This document shows, piece by piece, positions 55,701-64,000 of a DNA stretch of 64,000 bases. The stretch comes from Chromatiales bacterium (GTDB lineage Bacteria > Pseudomonadota > Gammaproteobacteria > Steroidobacterales > GCA-2729495): the NCBI GenBank assembly GCA_016789885.1, contig JAEUPZ010000033.1, positions 62,001 through 126,000 on the forward strand, read 5' to 3'. Both the position numbers and the translations under genes were made by a program. Numbering within the stretch: position 1 is the first letter of the stretch; each line of letters opens with the position of its first letter. The notes beneath the pieces were generated by a model. It saw only the letters and a program-made list of their open reading frames with translations, was not told where the DNA came from and ran no database searches.

Positions 55701-56015
55701 GTGATCACCCAGTCCCTGAAGGGCTCCCTGTTACTGGCCGCAATGATTTCCCTGGTTCCTGCCGTGCCGGCGCTGGCCGGCGAGACGGCGGAACAGCTCG
55801 AGGCCGAATCGGTTCGCTATACGGCGATGGCGGCCGAGCAGGAAAAGCTCGGCAAGCACTACAGGCTCGCCGCGACCAGCGGGGCCAAGGGTGGGCAGCA
55901 GTCGCGGGCGGCATACCACAGCCAGCTGGCCAGCGAGTACCGGGAACAGGCGCAGCTCCACGCCGAGCGCGCCCAGGAAAAGCGCGACGAGGCCAAGCGG
56001 ACCGCCACCAACTGA
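55701..56015 (+). CDS. Small secreted coiled-coil protein
   Basis: The 104-residue protein has a signal peptide (cleavage near residue 27 in PALAGE). The remaining 75 residues are strongly helical and charged, with AEQLEAESVRYTAMAAEQEKL and AYHSQLASEYREQAQLHAERAQEKRDEAKR, suggesting a periplasmic coiled coil. The start is GTG, preceded by a perfect AGGAGG eight bases upstream, the clearest Shine-Dalgarno in the window. High translation is likely. No named family is recognised. Confidence 0.75.
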   Translation: MITQSLKGSLLLAAMISLVPAVPALAGETAEQLEAESVRYTAMAAEQEKLGKHYRLAATSGAKGGQQSRAAYHSQLASEYREQAQLHAERAQEKRDEAKRTATN

Positions 56016-56147
56016 GGTCCCGCCCGGCCTGCCCCGCGACCGCGGGTCCAGGCTTGCCAGCCCTGCGGAGGCCGTCTTCGAGGCTTCCGGCCGGGGGGGA
56101 TGCCACTTCCCGTTCAGGGGTGGCGACGACGACACCCCGCTCACGGG

Positions 56148-57056
56148 TCAGAATGTCCGCGAGACCGCCAGCACGAAACTGCCCTGCGTAAGGTCGCGGT
56201 ACGACGTGCCGCCGGCCGTGGGGTAGGGGAAGTCGTTGTAGAAGGTCTCGAACCCGCCGTTGAAGGCGCAGGCCGGCTGGCCGGGGCCCGCACAGGCGCC
56301 GCCACCCTCGGTGTCCACCCAGCTCAGGTCCACCGTGAATCCGGCCACTTCCCGGCGCAGCCCGACCTGGTACCACCAGTAGTCGTAGCCGTCGGGCGTC
56401 GCGAAGAACGTGGAGTACTCGTCACCCGAGACATCCTGGTAGCCGATGTTCGCGTAGGGAATCAGGCCCCATCCGGCCTCGCCGCTCAGGGACAGCTGGA
56501 TGTGCTGGCCCGTACCGTCCTCGCCGAAGAAGTCCGGTGAGTAGTTGTAGGTCAGGCCCACGGTGGGTGAGAAGCGCGCCTCGAAGGTCTTGCCGACGCC
56601 GAGGGACACCTCGAAGTAATTCGCCTCGATGCTCGGAAAGCCTTCGGCGCCGTCGAAGGTGACGGGGTCGAAACCCGGGGGGTCCAGGCCCTTGGAAGTC
56701 GACGCCCCCTCGCCCGGGAACATGTAGTACAGGAGCTGGCCCCGCCAGTTCAGGCCGGCCCATTGCCATGAGTAGCCGCCATACAGGTCGATCTCGACGT
56801 TGTTGTCGGAGAAGACCGTGTTCGACCCGAACACACCCAGGTTGAAGCCCTTGTGGTTCCAGTCGAAGCTGCCCTGGAAGGCGAAGCCGTCGGAGTTGCT
56901 GATCCCCCGGAAGCGGTAGTCCGTCGTCAGGATGGCCGTGGCCGAGAAATTGCCCTCCGCGAACGGACCGGATTCCACGGCGGCCTCGTCGGCGCGCGCA
57001 AGACCCGCGACCGCAGTCGTCGCGAGGACGGTGACTGCCAGCAGCGAGCGGTTCAT
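56148..57056 (-). CDS. TorF family putative porin
   Basis: The 302-residue protein has a signal peptide (about 1-22), the family-defining start FSATAILTTDYRFRGISNSD, and repeated strands such as GFNLGVFGSNTVFSDNNVEIDLYGGYS and ANYFEVSLGVGKTF. It ends LAVSRTF, as outer-membrane barrels do. The family is called TorF-like or TIGR02001-type. A 31-codon upstream extension lacking a signal peptide was rejected. A CAGPGQPAC loop near residue 255 may form a disulfide. Confidence 0.87.
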   Translation of the reverse strand: MNRSLLAVTVLATTAVAGLARADEAAVESGPFAEGNFSATAILTTDYRFRGISNSDGFAFQGSFDWNHKGFNLGVFGSNTVFSDNNVEIDLYGGYSWQWAGLNWRGQLLYYMFPGEGASTSKGLDPPGFDPVTFDGAEGFPSIEANYFEVSLGVGKTFEARFSPTVGLTYNYSPDFFGEDGTGQHIQLSLSGEAGWGLIPYANIGYQDVSGDEYSTFFATPDGYDYWWYQVGLRREVAGFTVDLSWVDTEGGGACAGPGQPACAFNGGFETFYNDFPYPTAGGTSYRDLTQGSFVLAVSRTF

Positions 57057-57302
57057 GCCTGATCGTCCCTCCCCACAGTGGGCCGGTGCCTCCGGGTCCC
57101 GGGATGGTCCGGAGTCGACGATCAGCATTTGCAGGAATCGTGCCGGCACCGGGAGAAGCCCCGAGGCGAGGTTTCAAGCGGTTTCCGGGCCCGGCGGGGG
57201 GGTGGCGCCGCACCGCAGTAGTGCGGTTGCAGCGGTACGGGCCCCGGTTTGGTGCTGCCGGGCAGCAGGGCGCTGCCGGCTACCCGGCTGGCGGCCGGGG
57301 CG
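57057..57302. other. hslU-porin intergenic region
   Basis: This 246-bp gap holds a small hairpin, ACCGCA and TGCGGT around GTAG (57212-57227). It should contain the hslU transcript end and the porin promoter. I see no gene. Confidence 0.4.
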
Positions 57303-58631
<1,329 letters not shown>

Positions 58632-58656
58632 GGGATGGTGGCCGCGCCGGGGCCCC

Positions 58657-59190
58657 TCAGGGCAGGGCTTCGACGGTGATGTGCTGGTTGGTGTAGATGC
58701 AGATGCGCCCGGCGATCTCGAGCGCCTTGCGCACGATGTCGTCGGCCGGCAGTTCGGTGTTCTCGAGCAATGCCCGGGCGGCGGCCTGGGCGTAGGCGCC
58801 GCCGGAGCCGATGGCCATGAGGTCGTCCTCCGGCTCGAGCACGTCGCCGTTGCCCGAGACGATGAGCGAGCGTTCGGCGTCGGCCACGCAGAGCAGGGCC
58901 TCGAGACGGCGCAGGCGCCGGTCCGAGCGCCAGTCCTTCGCCAGCTCGATGGCCGCCCGGCTCAGGTTGCCGTACTGCTCGAGCTTGCCCTCGAAGAGTT
59001 CGAAGAGCGTGAAGGCATCGGCAGTGCCGCCGGCGAAGCCCGCCAGCACGCGGCCGCCAGCCAGTCGCCGCACCTTGCGGGCGTTGCCCTTGACGATGGT
59101 GTTGCCGAGGGTGACCTGGCCGTCGCCGCCCACGGCGACGCGGCCTGCCCGCCGCACGGAGACGATGGTGGTGCCGTCGAATTGCTGCAT
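58657..59190 (-). CDS. hslV: ATP-dependent protease peptidase subunit HslV
   Basis: HslV is the threonine peptidase of the HslUV proteasome-like complex. The 177-residue product begins with a short propeptide, then [26 protein letters not shown] with the N-terminal catalytic Thr. [14 protein letters not shown] and [11 protein letters not shown] are also conserved. The Thr is exposed after removal of about six residues. Confidence 0.97.
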   Translation of the reverse strand: MQQFDGTTIVSVRRAGRVAVGGDGQVTLGNTIVKGNARKVRRLAGGRVLAGFAGGTADAFTLFELFEGKLEQYGNLSRAAIELAKDWRSDRRLRRLEALLCVADAERSLIVSGNGDVLEPEDDLMAIGSGGAYAQAAARALLENTELPADDIVRKALEIAGRICIYTNQHITVEALP

Positions 59191-59327
59191 GGCCGCTGAC
59201 TGACGCCGCCGGCGGGGCGCGGCGGGGCCGCCATCGTACCCGACCAGGACCGGGGGATTCGTGGGGTTCCGGTCGTTGGCCCCGCGGCGTGCCCCGGGGT
59301 CCTTCAGCCCGGGACTGGTCGGCCGGA

Positions 59328-59855
59328 CTACGGGTTCGCCGGCGGAGGGTTCTGCGGGCCCTGGCGCCGCCGGGCCTTCATCTGCTCGCAGCGGGCCGGG
59401 TCGGCTTCACAGCGGGCCTGCATCTGGGCGCGCCGCTCATCGCGCTGGGCCTTGCACTGCTCGGGATTGGCCTGGCACCACTCCCGGCGCTCCCGGGCCT
59501 TCGCCTTCATCTGCTCGCAGCGGGCCGGGTCAGCCTCGCAGCGGGCCTGCATGTCGGCGCGTCGCGCCCGCATCCGCTCGCGGTCGGCCTCGCACTGCGC
59601 CGGGTTGGCCTGGCAGAACGCCTTGCGCTCGGCGGCCCTGGCCTTCATCTGCTCGCACTGTTCCGGGTTGGCCGCGCAGCGCTCCTGCATGCGCGCCCTG
59701 GCCTCGTCGCACTTGCCCGGGTTGTCGCGGCAGAAGTCACTGCCCTGGGCGGCGGGTGGGGTGCCCGCCGGGGCGTTCTGGGCCAGCGCCGCGCCCTGGG
59801 CGAGCCACAGGCCGGCGGTAGCGAGCAGGACAGGCAGCACGTTCTTCATCGACAT
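59328..59855 (-). CDS. Periplasmic cysteine-repeat protein with six C-x6-C units
   Basis: The 175-residue protein has a signal peptide (about 1-25, cleavage after ALAQ). A charged helical region follows in which 12 cysteines form six C-x6-C units. They read as [40 protein letters not shown] and CEADPARC, separated by 10-17 Arg/Glu/Met-rich residues. The DNA carries near-identical tandem copies (around 59381-59460 and 59513-59590). Secreted, cysteine-paired, highly charged repeats suggest disulfide-clamped helical hairpins or metal binding; neither is proven. It lies between xerC and hslV. No family name is recognised. Confidence 0.8.
   Translation of the reverse strand: MSMKNVLPVLLATAGLWLAQGAALAQNAPAGTPPAAQGSDFCRDNPGKCDEARARMQERCAANPEQCEQMKARAAERKAFCQANPAQCEADRERMRARRADMQARCEADPARCEQMKAKARERREWCQANPEQCKAQRDERRAQMQARCEADPARCEQMKARRRQGPQNPPPANP
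59379..59595. repeat. Tandem DNA repeat within the cysteine-repeat gene
   Basis: TCTGCTCGCAGCGGGCCGGG recurs with near-identical flanks around 59379 and 59511, about 132 bp apart; a diverged third copy reads TCTGCTCGCACTGTTCCGGG near 59647. It matches the repeated C-x6-C protein unit and could vary in copy number by recombination. Confidence 0.6.
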
Positions 59856-59933
59856 CGCGAATTCCTCACTGGCCGGCGGAGTCCGGCCGTTGCAGCCCAT
59901 AACGCGGCAGCCCGCGGGGCGTTGACCGGCGCC

Positions 59934-60839
59934 TCAGCCCGCCTTGCGCCGGGCGCGGGGGTGGGCCTTGTCGTACACCTGTGCCAGGTGCTGGAAATCG
60001 AGGTGGGTGTAGATCTGCGTGGTCGAGATGTCGGCATGGCCGAGCATCTCCTGCACGCCCCGCAGGTCGCCGCTCGACTCGAGCACGTGCGTCGCGAAGC
60101 TGTGGCGGAAGAGGTGGGGATACACCCGCTGGCCCAGTCCCGACCGCTTCGCCCAGTGGCTGACGCGGGCCTGCACGGTGCGGGGGCTGATGCGGGTGCC
60201 CCGGGGGCCGACGAAGAGTGCCCGCTCGCCCCCGGCGGCCAGCTGCACCCGGGTCCGCTGCCAGGCGCCGATGGCCTCGCGCGCGTGGCGTCCCACCGGC
60301 ACGATCCGCGTCTTGTTGCCCTTGCCGGTGACGCGCACCGTGGCGTCCTGCAGGTCGACGTCGCCCAGGTCGAGGCCCACGAGTTCGGCGAGCCGCAGGC
60401 CCGACGAGTACAGCAGCTCGAGCATGGCGCGGTCGCGGAGCGTCGCCGGGTCATTGCCGGGCACCTGGAGCAGCGTCGCCATCTGGTCGGGGTCGAGGGT
60501 ACCCGGCAGGCGCCGCGGTGCCCGGGGGGCCGACACGTCGGCGCCCGGGTTGTGCTTGAGCTCGCCCTCGCGGATCAGGTAGTCGAGGAAGCTCCGCACC
60601 CCCGACAGCCGCCGCTGGATGCTGCGGGGGCCGAGGCCGGCGGCGTGGCTCTTCGCCGCGAAGCTGCGCAGGTGATGGGACCTGAGGTCCGCGAACCGGG
60701 CGACTCCCGCCTGGTCGCAGTAGTCGCGCAGGCAGCCGAGGTCGCGCCGGTAGGCCACCGCCGTGTGCGGCGACAGGCGGCGTTCGAGCCGCAGGTGGTC
60801 GAGGAAGCGCTCGACCGAGGTCCATTGCTGCGCGTCCAT
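59934..60839 (-). CDS. xerC: Tyrosine recombinase XerC
   Basis: XerC resolves chromosome dimers at dif with XerD. The 301-residue product has the SAM-like N-terminal domain and the catalytic set: Arg in SSGLRLAEL, Lys in GKGNKTR, the HLFRHSFATH box, GHADISTTQIYTH with the conserved His, and the nucleophilic Tyr. The stand-alone context next to dapF and DUF484 supports XerC rather than a phage integrase. Confidence 0.95.
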   Translation of the reverse strand: MDAQQWTSVERFLDHLRLERRLSPHTAVAYRRDLGCLRDYCDQAGVARFADLRSHHLRSFAAKSHAAGLGPRSIQRRLSGVRSFLDYLIREGELKHNPGADVSAPRAPRRLPGTLDPDQMATLLQVPGNDPATLRDRAMLELLYSSGLRLAELVGLDLGDVDLQDATVRVTGKGNKTRIVPVGRHAREAIGAWQRTRVQLAAGGERALFVGPRGTRISPRTVQARVSHWAKRSGLGQRVYPHLFRHSFATHVLESSGDLRGVQEMLGHADISTTQIYTHLDFQHLAQVYDKAHPRARRKAG

Positions 60840-60886
60840 GCGCCGTCCCCGGTTGGACTGGCCGGGCCACGCCCGGCCGCGTGCCG

Positions 60887-61576
60887 TCAGCCCAGCGCGC
60901 TGCTGACCAGCTCGCCGATGCGGACCAGGAAGTCGATGCTCTTGCCGGGATGGAAGTGGTCGGCATCCCGGCTGCCGATGGCGAGGAAGCCCACCTCGCA
61001 GCCCGGTCCCAGCGGGATCAGCGCGACGGAGCCGACGCTGGCGTTGCCGGCGCCGAACAGGAAGTCGCGCTGGCTGTCGCGCACCTGGCCACAGCGCGGC
61101 GTGCCGGCCTCGATGAAGGTGCGGAACGGGCCGATGGCCAGGTCGTCGCGGCCGACGACCCGCAGGAAGACCGTCTCGAGGGCGCGGGTGCCGGTGCCGA
61201 ACAGCACCAGCACCGCGGCGTCGGCGGCGAAGGAGAGCCGCAGCTCCTCTTCGAGGGTGTCGATGACGGCCGACCGGTCGCCGGCGGCCAGCAGGCGCGT
61301 GGCGAGCCGGTGGATGCGGGTCGCAATGGCGTCGTTGGTGCGCGCCACGTCGACCAGGTCCTTCAGCTGGCGCTCGAGCTTGAGGTTCTTGTCGCGCAGC
61401 ACCGTCACCTGCCGCTCGACCAGCGATACGGCGGCGCCGCTCGTGCGGTGCGTGAGCCGGAGCCCCTGCAGCACGCCGGCGTGGCGGTCGAAGAAGTCGG
61501 GATGGGCCTGCAGGTACGCGACGATGGAAGACTCGGTGGTCTCGGCGGCAGCGGCGGGCTGCTTCAGCGTGCTCAT
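60887..61576 (-). CDS. DUF484 family GAF-like protein
   Basis: The 229-residue protein has SSIVAYLQAHPDFFDRHAGVL at the N-terminus, a coiled coil (about 50-75), and a GAF-like fold (about 95-225) ending ADHFHPGKSIDFLVRIGELV. This matches the DUF484 family, which lies between dapF and xerC in many gammaproteobacteria. Its ATG overlaps the dapF stop by 4 nt. Role is unknown. Confidence 0.93.
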   Translation of the reverse strand: MSTLKQPAAAAETTESSIVAYLQAHPDFFDRHAGVLQGLRLTHRTSGAAVSLVERQVTVLRDKNLKLERQLKDLVDVARTNDAIATRIHRLATRLLAAGDRSAVIDTLEEELRLSFAADAAVLVLFGTGTRALETVFLRVVGRDDLAIGPFRTFIEAGTPRCGQVRDSQRDFLFGAGNASVGSVALIPLGPGCEVGFLAIGSRDADHFHPGKSIDFLVRIGELVSSALG

Positions 61577-62391
61577 GCCTGGACGGTTCCCTCGAACACG
61601 GTGATGGCTTCGCCGGTCATCCACACGGGCTGTCCGGCCCCTTCCCAGCGGATGCGCAACTCACCGCCCGGCAGGCGCACGGTGACGTCCGCATCGAGCA
61701 GTTGCCAGGTCCGTCCGATGACCACGGCAGCACAGGCTCCGGTGCCGCAGGCCTGCGTCTCACCGGCCCCCCGCTCGAAGACGCGCAGCCGGATGTGGCT
61801 GCGGTCGACGATCTGCATGAAACCGATGTTAGCACGGTTGGGAAAGCGCCCATGGCGCTCGAGCGGTGGCCCGAGCCGCGCGACGGGTGCGGAATCGATG
61901 TCTGCCACCTGGAGCACGGCGTGGGGATTGCCCATGGAGACGACGCCGACTTCCACTGCGGTGCCATCGGCCTCGAGGGCGTAGCGGAGCGCTGGCGCGT
62001 CTGCCAGGAACGGGATCCGTGCGGGCGCGAACTCCGGCACGTTCATGGCCACCGTGACGCTGCCGTCGGCCTCGATGCGCGCCCGGCTCGTGCCGCCCGC
62101 GTGCTCGAGCACGAGCTCGCGGGGCCGTGGGCCGGCGACGAAGCGCGCGATGCACCGGGCTCCGTTCCCGCACTGCTCGGCCTCGCTGCCGTCGGCGTTG
62201 AAGATGCGGTAGCGGACTGCATGGGCCGGGTCCCGGGGCGGCTCGAGCCACAGCAGCTGGTCGAAGCCGATGCCCCGGCGCCGGTCAGCCATGGCCCGGA
62301 TGCGGTCCGGGGCGGGCGGGTCCGTGCCATCGCCGCGGACGACGACGAAGTCGTTGCCGAGGCCCTGCATTTTCGTGAACGGGAGGTGCAT
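61573..62391 (-). CDS. dapF: Diaminopimelate epimerase
   Basis: DapF interconverts LL- and meso-diaminopimelate for lysine and peptidoglycan. The 272-residue product starts FTKMQGLGNDFVVV. Both catalytic cysteines are present: AEQCGNGARC (near residue 73) and ETQACGTGACA (near residue 217). A short region after it overlaps the DUF484 start. Confidence 0.97.
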   Translation of the reverse strand: MHLPFTKMQGLGNDFVVVRGDGTDPPAPDRIRAMADRRRGIGFDQLLWLEPPRDPAHAVRYRIFNADGSEAEQCGNGARCIARFVAGPRPRELVLEHAGGTSRARIEADGSVTVAMNVPEFAPARIPFLADAPALRYALEADGTAVEVGVVSMGNPHAVLQVADIDSAPVARLGPPLERHGRFPNRANIGFMQIVDRSHIRLRVFERGAGETQACGTGACAAVVIGRTWQLLDADVTVRLPGGELRIRWEGAGQPVWMTGEAITVFEGTVQA

Positions 62392-62510
62392 GGCGTGATT
62401 CTAAGCCGGTGGCCCCGGCGCGTGGACTTTTGTCAAATCGGTCGCTATGGTTAGGCGCCTCGTTGCCGCCCAACAACAAGAAGGGCCCAGACGCCACAGG
62501 AGCTCCCGGC

Positions 62511-63152
62511 ATGCGACACATCATGGTCATGAACTCCAAGGGCGGGAGCGGCAAGAGCACCATCGCGACCACCCTGGCGAGCTACTACGCGACGAAGGGA
62601 CAGGCCGTCGCCCTCGTCGACTTCGACGAGCAGGGCTCCAGCCTCGACTGGATCGAGCGCCGCCCGGCCGACAGGCCCCCCGTGACCGGCGTCGCCGGCT
62701 TCCGGGACGGCATGCGCCCGGTGCCCCGCTCCAGCGACATCGTGGTGATCGACGCCCCGGCCCGGACCCACGGCCGCGAGCTCACGGACCTCGTCCGCTA
62801 CGCCGAGACCGTCGTCGTGCCGGTGCTGCCGTCGACCGTCGACATCCAGGCCACCGACAAGTTCATCGACGAGCTGCTCGACGTCGGCCGGGTCGAGCGC
62901 AAGGAAGTGAAGCTCGCCGTGGTCGCCAACCGCTTCCGCGAGCACACGCTCATCGCCCAGGAGCTCGACGAGTACCTGTCGAAGCTGAAGATGCCGTACC
63001 TCGCCAAGCTCCGCGACGCCCAGAATTACGTCCGGGCCTACACCCGCGGGCTCGGCATCTTCGAGCTGCCCGAGTACCTGGCCTGGCCCGACTGGGAGCA
63101 GTGGAAGCCGCTGCTCGCCTGGCTCAACAGCAAGCGCAGCGTGCCGGCCTGA
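62511..63152 (+). CDS. ParA-like P-loop ATPase, solitary
   Basis: The 213-residue protein has a deviant Walker A SKGGSGKS (about 9-16), the DFDEQGSSLDW region, and VVIDAPA. It is of the ParA/MinD/MipZ type, which moves cargo along the nucleoid or membrane. No ParB or partner gene is adjacent. The ATG with MRHIMVMNSKGG is the sensible start; longer upstream sequence is not conserved. It is divergent from dapF. Confidence 0.9.
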   Translation: MRHIMVMNSKGGSGKSTIATTLASYYATKGQAVALVDFDEQGSSLDWIERRPADRPPVTGVAGFRDGMRPVPRSSDIVVIDAPARTHGRELTDLVRYAETVVVPVLPSTVDIQATDKFIDELLDVGRVERKEVKLAVVANRFREHTLIAQELDEYLSKLKMPYLAKLRDAQNYVRAYTRGLGIFELPEYLAWPDWEQWKPLLAWLNSKRSVPA

Positions 63153-63167
63153 GGCCGGCGATTCCCG

Positions 63168-64000
63168 TCAGGCCGGATCCCGCAGCGCGGGCGGCGCAGC
63201 CAGCGACGCCGGCAGCGCCGGGACGTCGCGCGAGGGTCCTGCCGGCGCGGGCTGTACCGAGAGCGCCAGTCCCCGCTCGAAGGCCCGCGTCGCGGCCTGC
63301 GGCTCGCCGATGCGAGCCAGCAGCTGGCCGAGCGCCTGGCAGGCGTCGGCCGACGGCAGCACCGCGAGGCTCGTCTCGAGGTAGCTGCGGGCCTTGCCCC
63401 ACAGCTGGTGCCGGATGCAGGTGCGGCCCGCGGCCAGCAGCAGGTGCGGGTCTTCGGGGCGTTCGCGCAGCCACGCCTCGATGCGCTTCAGCTGCTGGGC
63501 GGGATCCGCCAGCTTCAGCTGCCCGTACAGGTCGATGAGCGCCGGGTCCCAGGCGGTGGCGATGGCCTGCCGCAGTTCTTCCTCGGCCGTGTCCACGTCA
63601 CCGTGCGCAACCTGCGCCCGGGCCCGGATCGCCGCCAGCCGCGGATGGCGCCGCAGATCGCGGGGCACGGCCTCCCAGGCCCGGTCCGCCGCTTCGCCTG
63701 CCGCCGGCAGGCCCGCCAGGATGTGCGAGTAGGTATCGACGGTCCAGCGCTCGAGCAGGTCAGCGGGCACGTTGCCCCGCCGGCGCAGCGTCGGCAGGAG
63801 CTCCGCCAGCGGCTGCCAGTCGTGGCGCAGGTAGTGCAGCTCACCGAGCAGCTTCAGCGCCTGGGCGTGGTTCGGGTGCCGCTGCCGCACGCGGTCGAGG
63901 CTGTCGAGCGCGGCCTCGTACTGGCCGTCCTCGATCTGGAGCTCGGCCTGGGTCAGCAGCACCGCGTCGGTGGCCGCCGGCTCCTGCTCGATGGCCATCT
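63168..64000 (-). CDS. hemY: HemY-like TPR protein, partial at right edge
   Basis: The visible 277 residues are helical repeats of the tetratricopeptide type, for example AELQIEDGQYEAALDSLDRVRQRHPNHAQALKLLGELHY and DPHLLLAAGRTCIRHQLWGKARSYLETSLAV. They match the C-terminal half of HemY, an inner-membrane protein associated with haem synthesis. The frame stays open to position 64000, so the start (with its membrane helices) lies outside. The C-terminal tail is Pro/Ala-rich. The call is inferred from repeat pattern, not a full-length match. Confidence 0.8.
   Translation of the reverse strand, partial: MAIEQEPAATDAVLLTQAELQIEDGQYEAALDSLDRVRQRHPNHAQALKLLGELHYLRHDWQPLAELLPTLRRRGNVPADLLERWTVDTYSHILAGLPAAGEAADRAWEAVPRDLRRHPRLAAIRARAQVAHGDVDTAEEELRQAIATAWDPALIDLYGQLKLADPAQQLKRIEAWLRERPEDPHLLLAAGRTCIRHQLWGKARSYLETSLAVLPSADACQALGQLLARIGEPQAATRAFERGLALSVQPAPAGPSRDVPALPASLAAPPALRDPA

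Overview
The window is a stretch of high-GC chromosome (roughly 70% G+C by eye) from a gammaproteobacterium. The evidence is the gene content and order: pilMNOPQ followed by aroK-aroB, ubiE-ubiJ-ubiB, dapF-DUF484-xerC leading into hslVU, and slyX. I cannot place it more precisely from the sequence.

Region by region. 1-4436 is an accessory island. It holds the 5' part of a type I restriction specificity gene (hsdS, cut by the left edge), its modification gene hsdM, and two small divergent genes that look like a GIY-YIG-type and a PD-(D/E)XK-type nuclease. An 18-bp dyad lies between the two arms and a strong hairpin closes the island. 4437-9354 is core: yicC, a PP2C phosphatase, rph, rdgB, rpmE and gltA. 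A pair of inverted DnaA-box sequences sits upstream of rpmE. 9366-12566 holds an uncharacterised gene and the bifunctional penicillin-binding protein PBP1A. 12567-18340 is a type IV pilus assembly operon, pilMNOPQ, preceded by a class I cyclic-di-GMP (GEMM) riboswitch. A lipoprotein with bacterial Ig-like repeats follows, then aroK, aroB, a dGTPase-like gene and pyrF. 24181-29792 holds a SulP transporter and a TesA-like esterase on one strand, and the YbbA/YbbP ABC system on the other. 29912-33000 has an EAL-HDOD protein, a Nudix hydrolase, a HigBA-type toxin-antitoxin module with a palindromic operator, and a zinc-ribbon membrane protein. 33153-36012 has a flavin-reductase-like protein, a membrane protein and a D-2-hydroxyacid dehydrogenase.

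36002-38773 encodes a phosphoenolpyruvate carboxylase homologue whose key active-site basic residues appear to be replaced. 38871-45599 is a complete trpEGDCFBA operon with a Trp-rich leader peptide and a classical attenuator. 45621-52305 is a run of small membrane proteins, a UbiD-family protein with a Tat-like leader, slyX, a GNAT acetyltransferase, an SDR, an outer-membrane protein and an EAL phosphodiesterase. 52418-55456 is the ubiquinone cluster (ubiE, ubiJ, ubiB). 55701-59855 holds a small secreted coiled-coil protein, a TorF-type porin, hslU, hslV and a cysteine-repeat periplasmic protein. 59934-64000 holds xerC, a DUF484 gene, dapF, a solitary ParA-like ATPase and the 3' part of a hemY-like gene cut by the right edge.

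How the parts connect: cyclic-di-GMP is a recurring theme (riboswitch on the pilus operon, one intact EAL protein, one degenerate EAL-HDOD protein). The best candidates for something undescribed are the divergent two-nuclease operon beside the type I system, the PEP-carboxylase-like protein without its catalytic loops, and the secreted protein built from six C-x6-C units.
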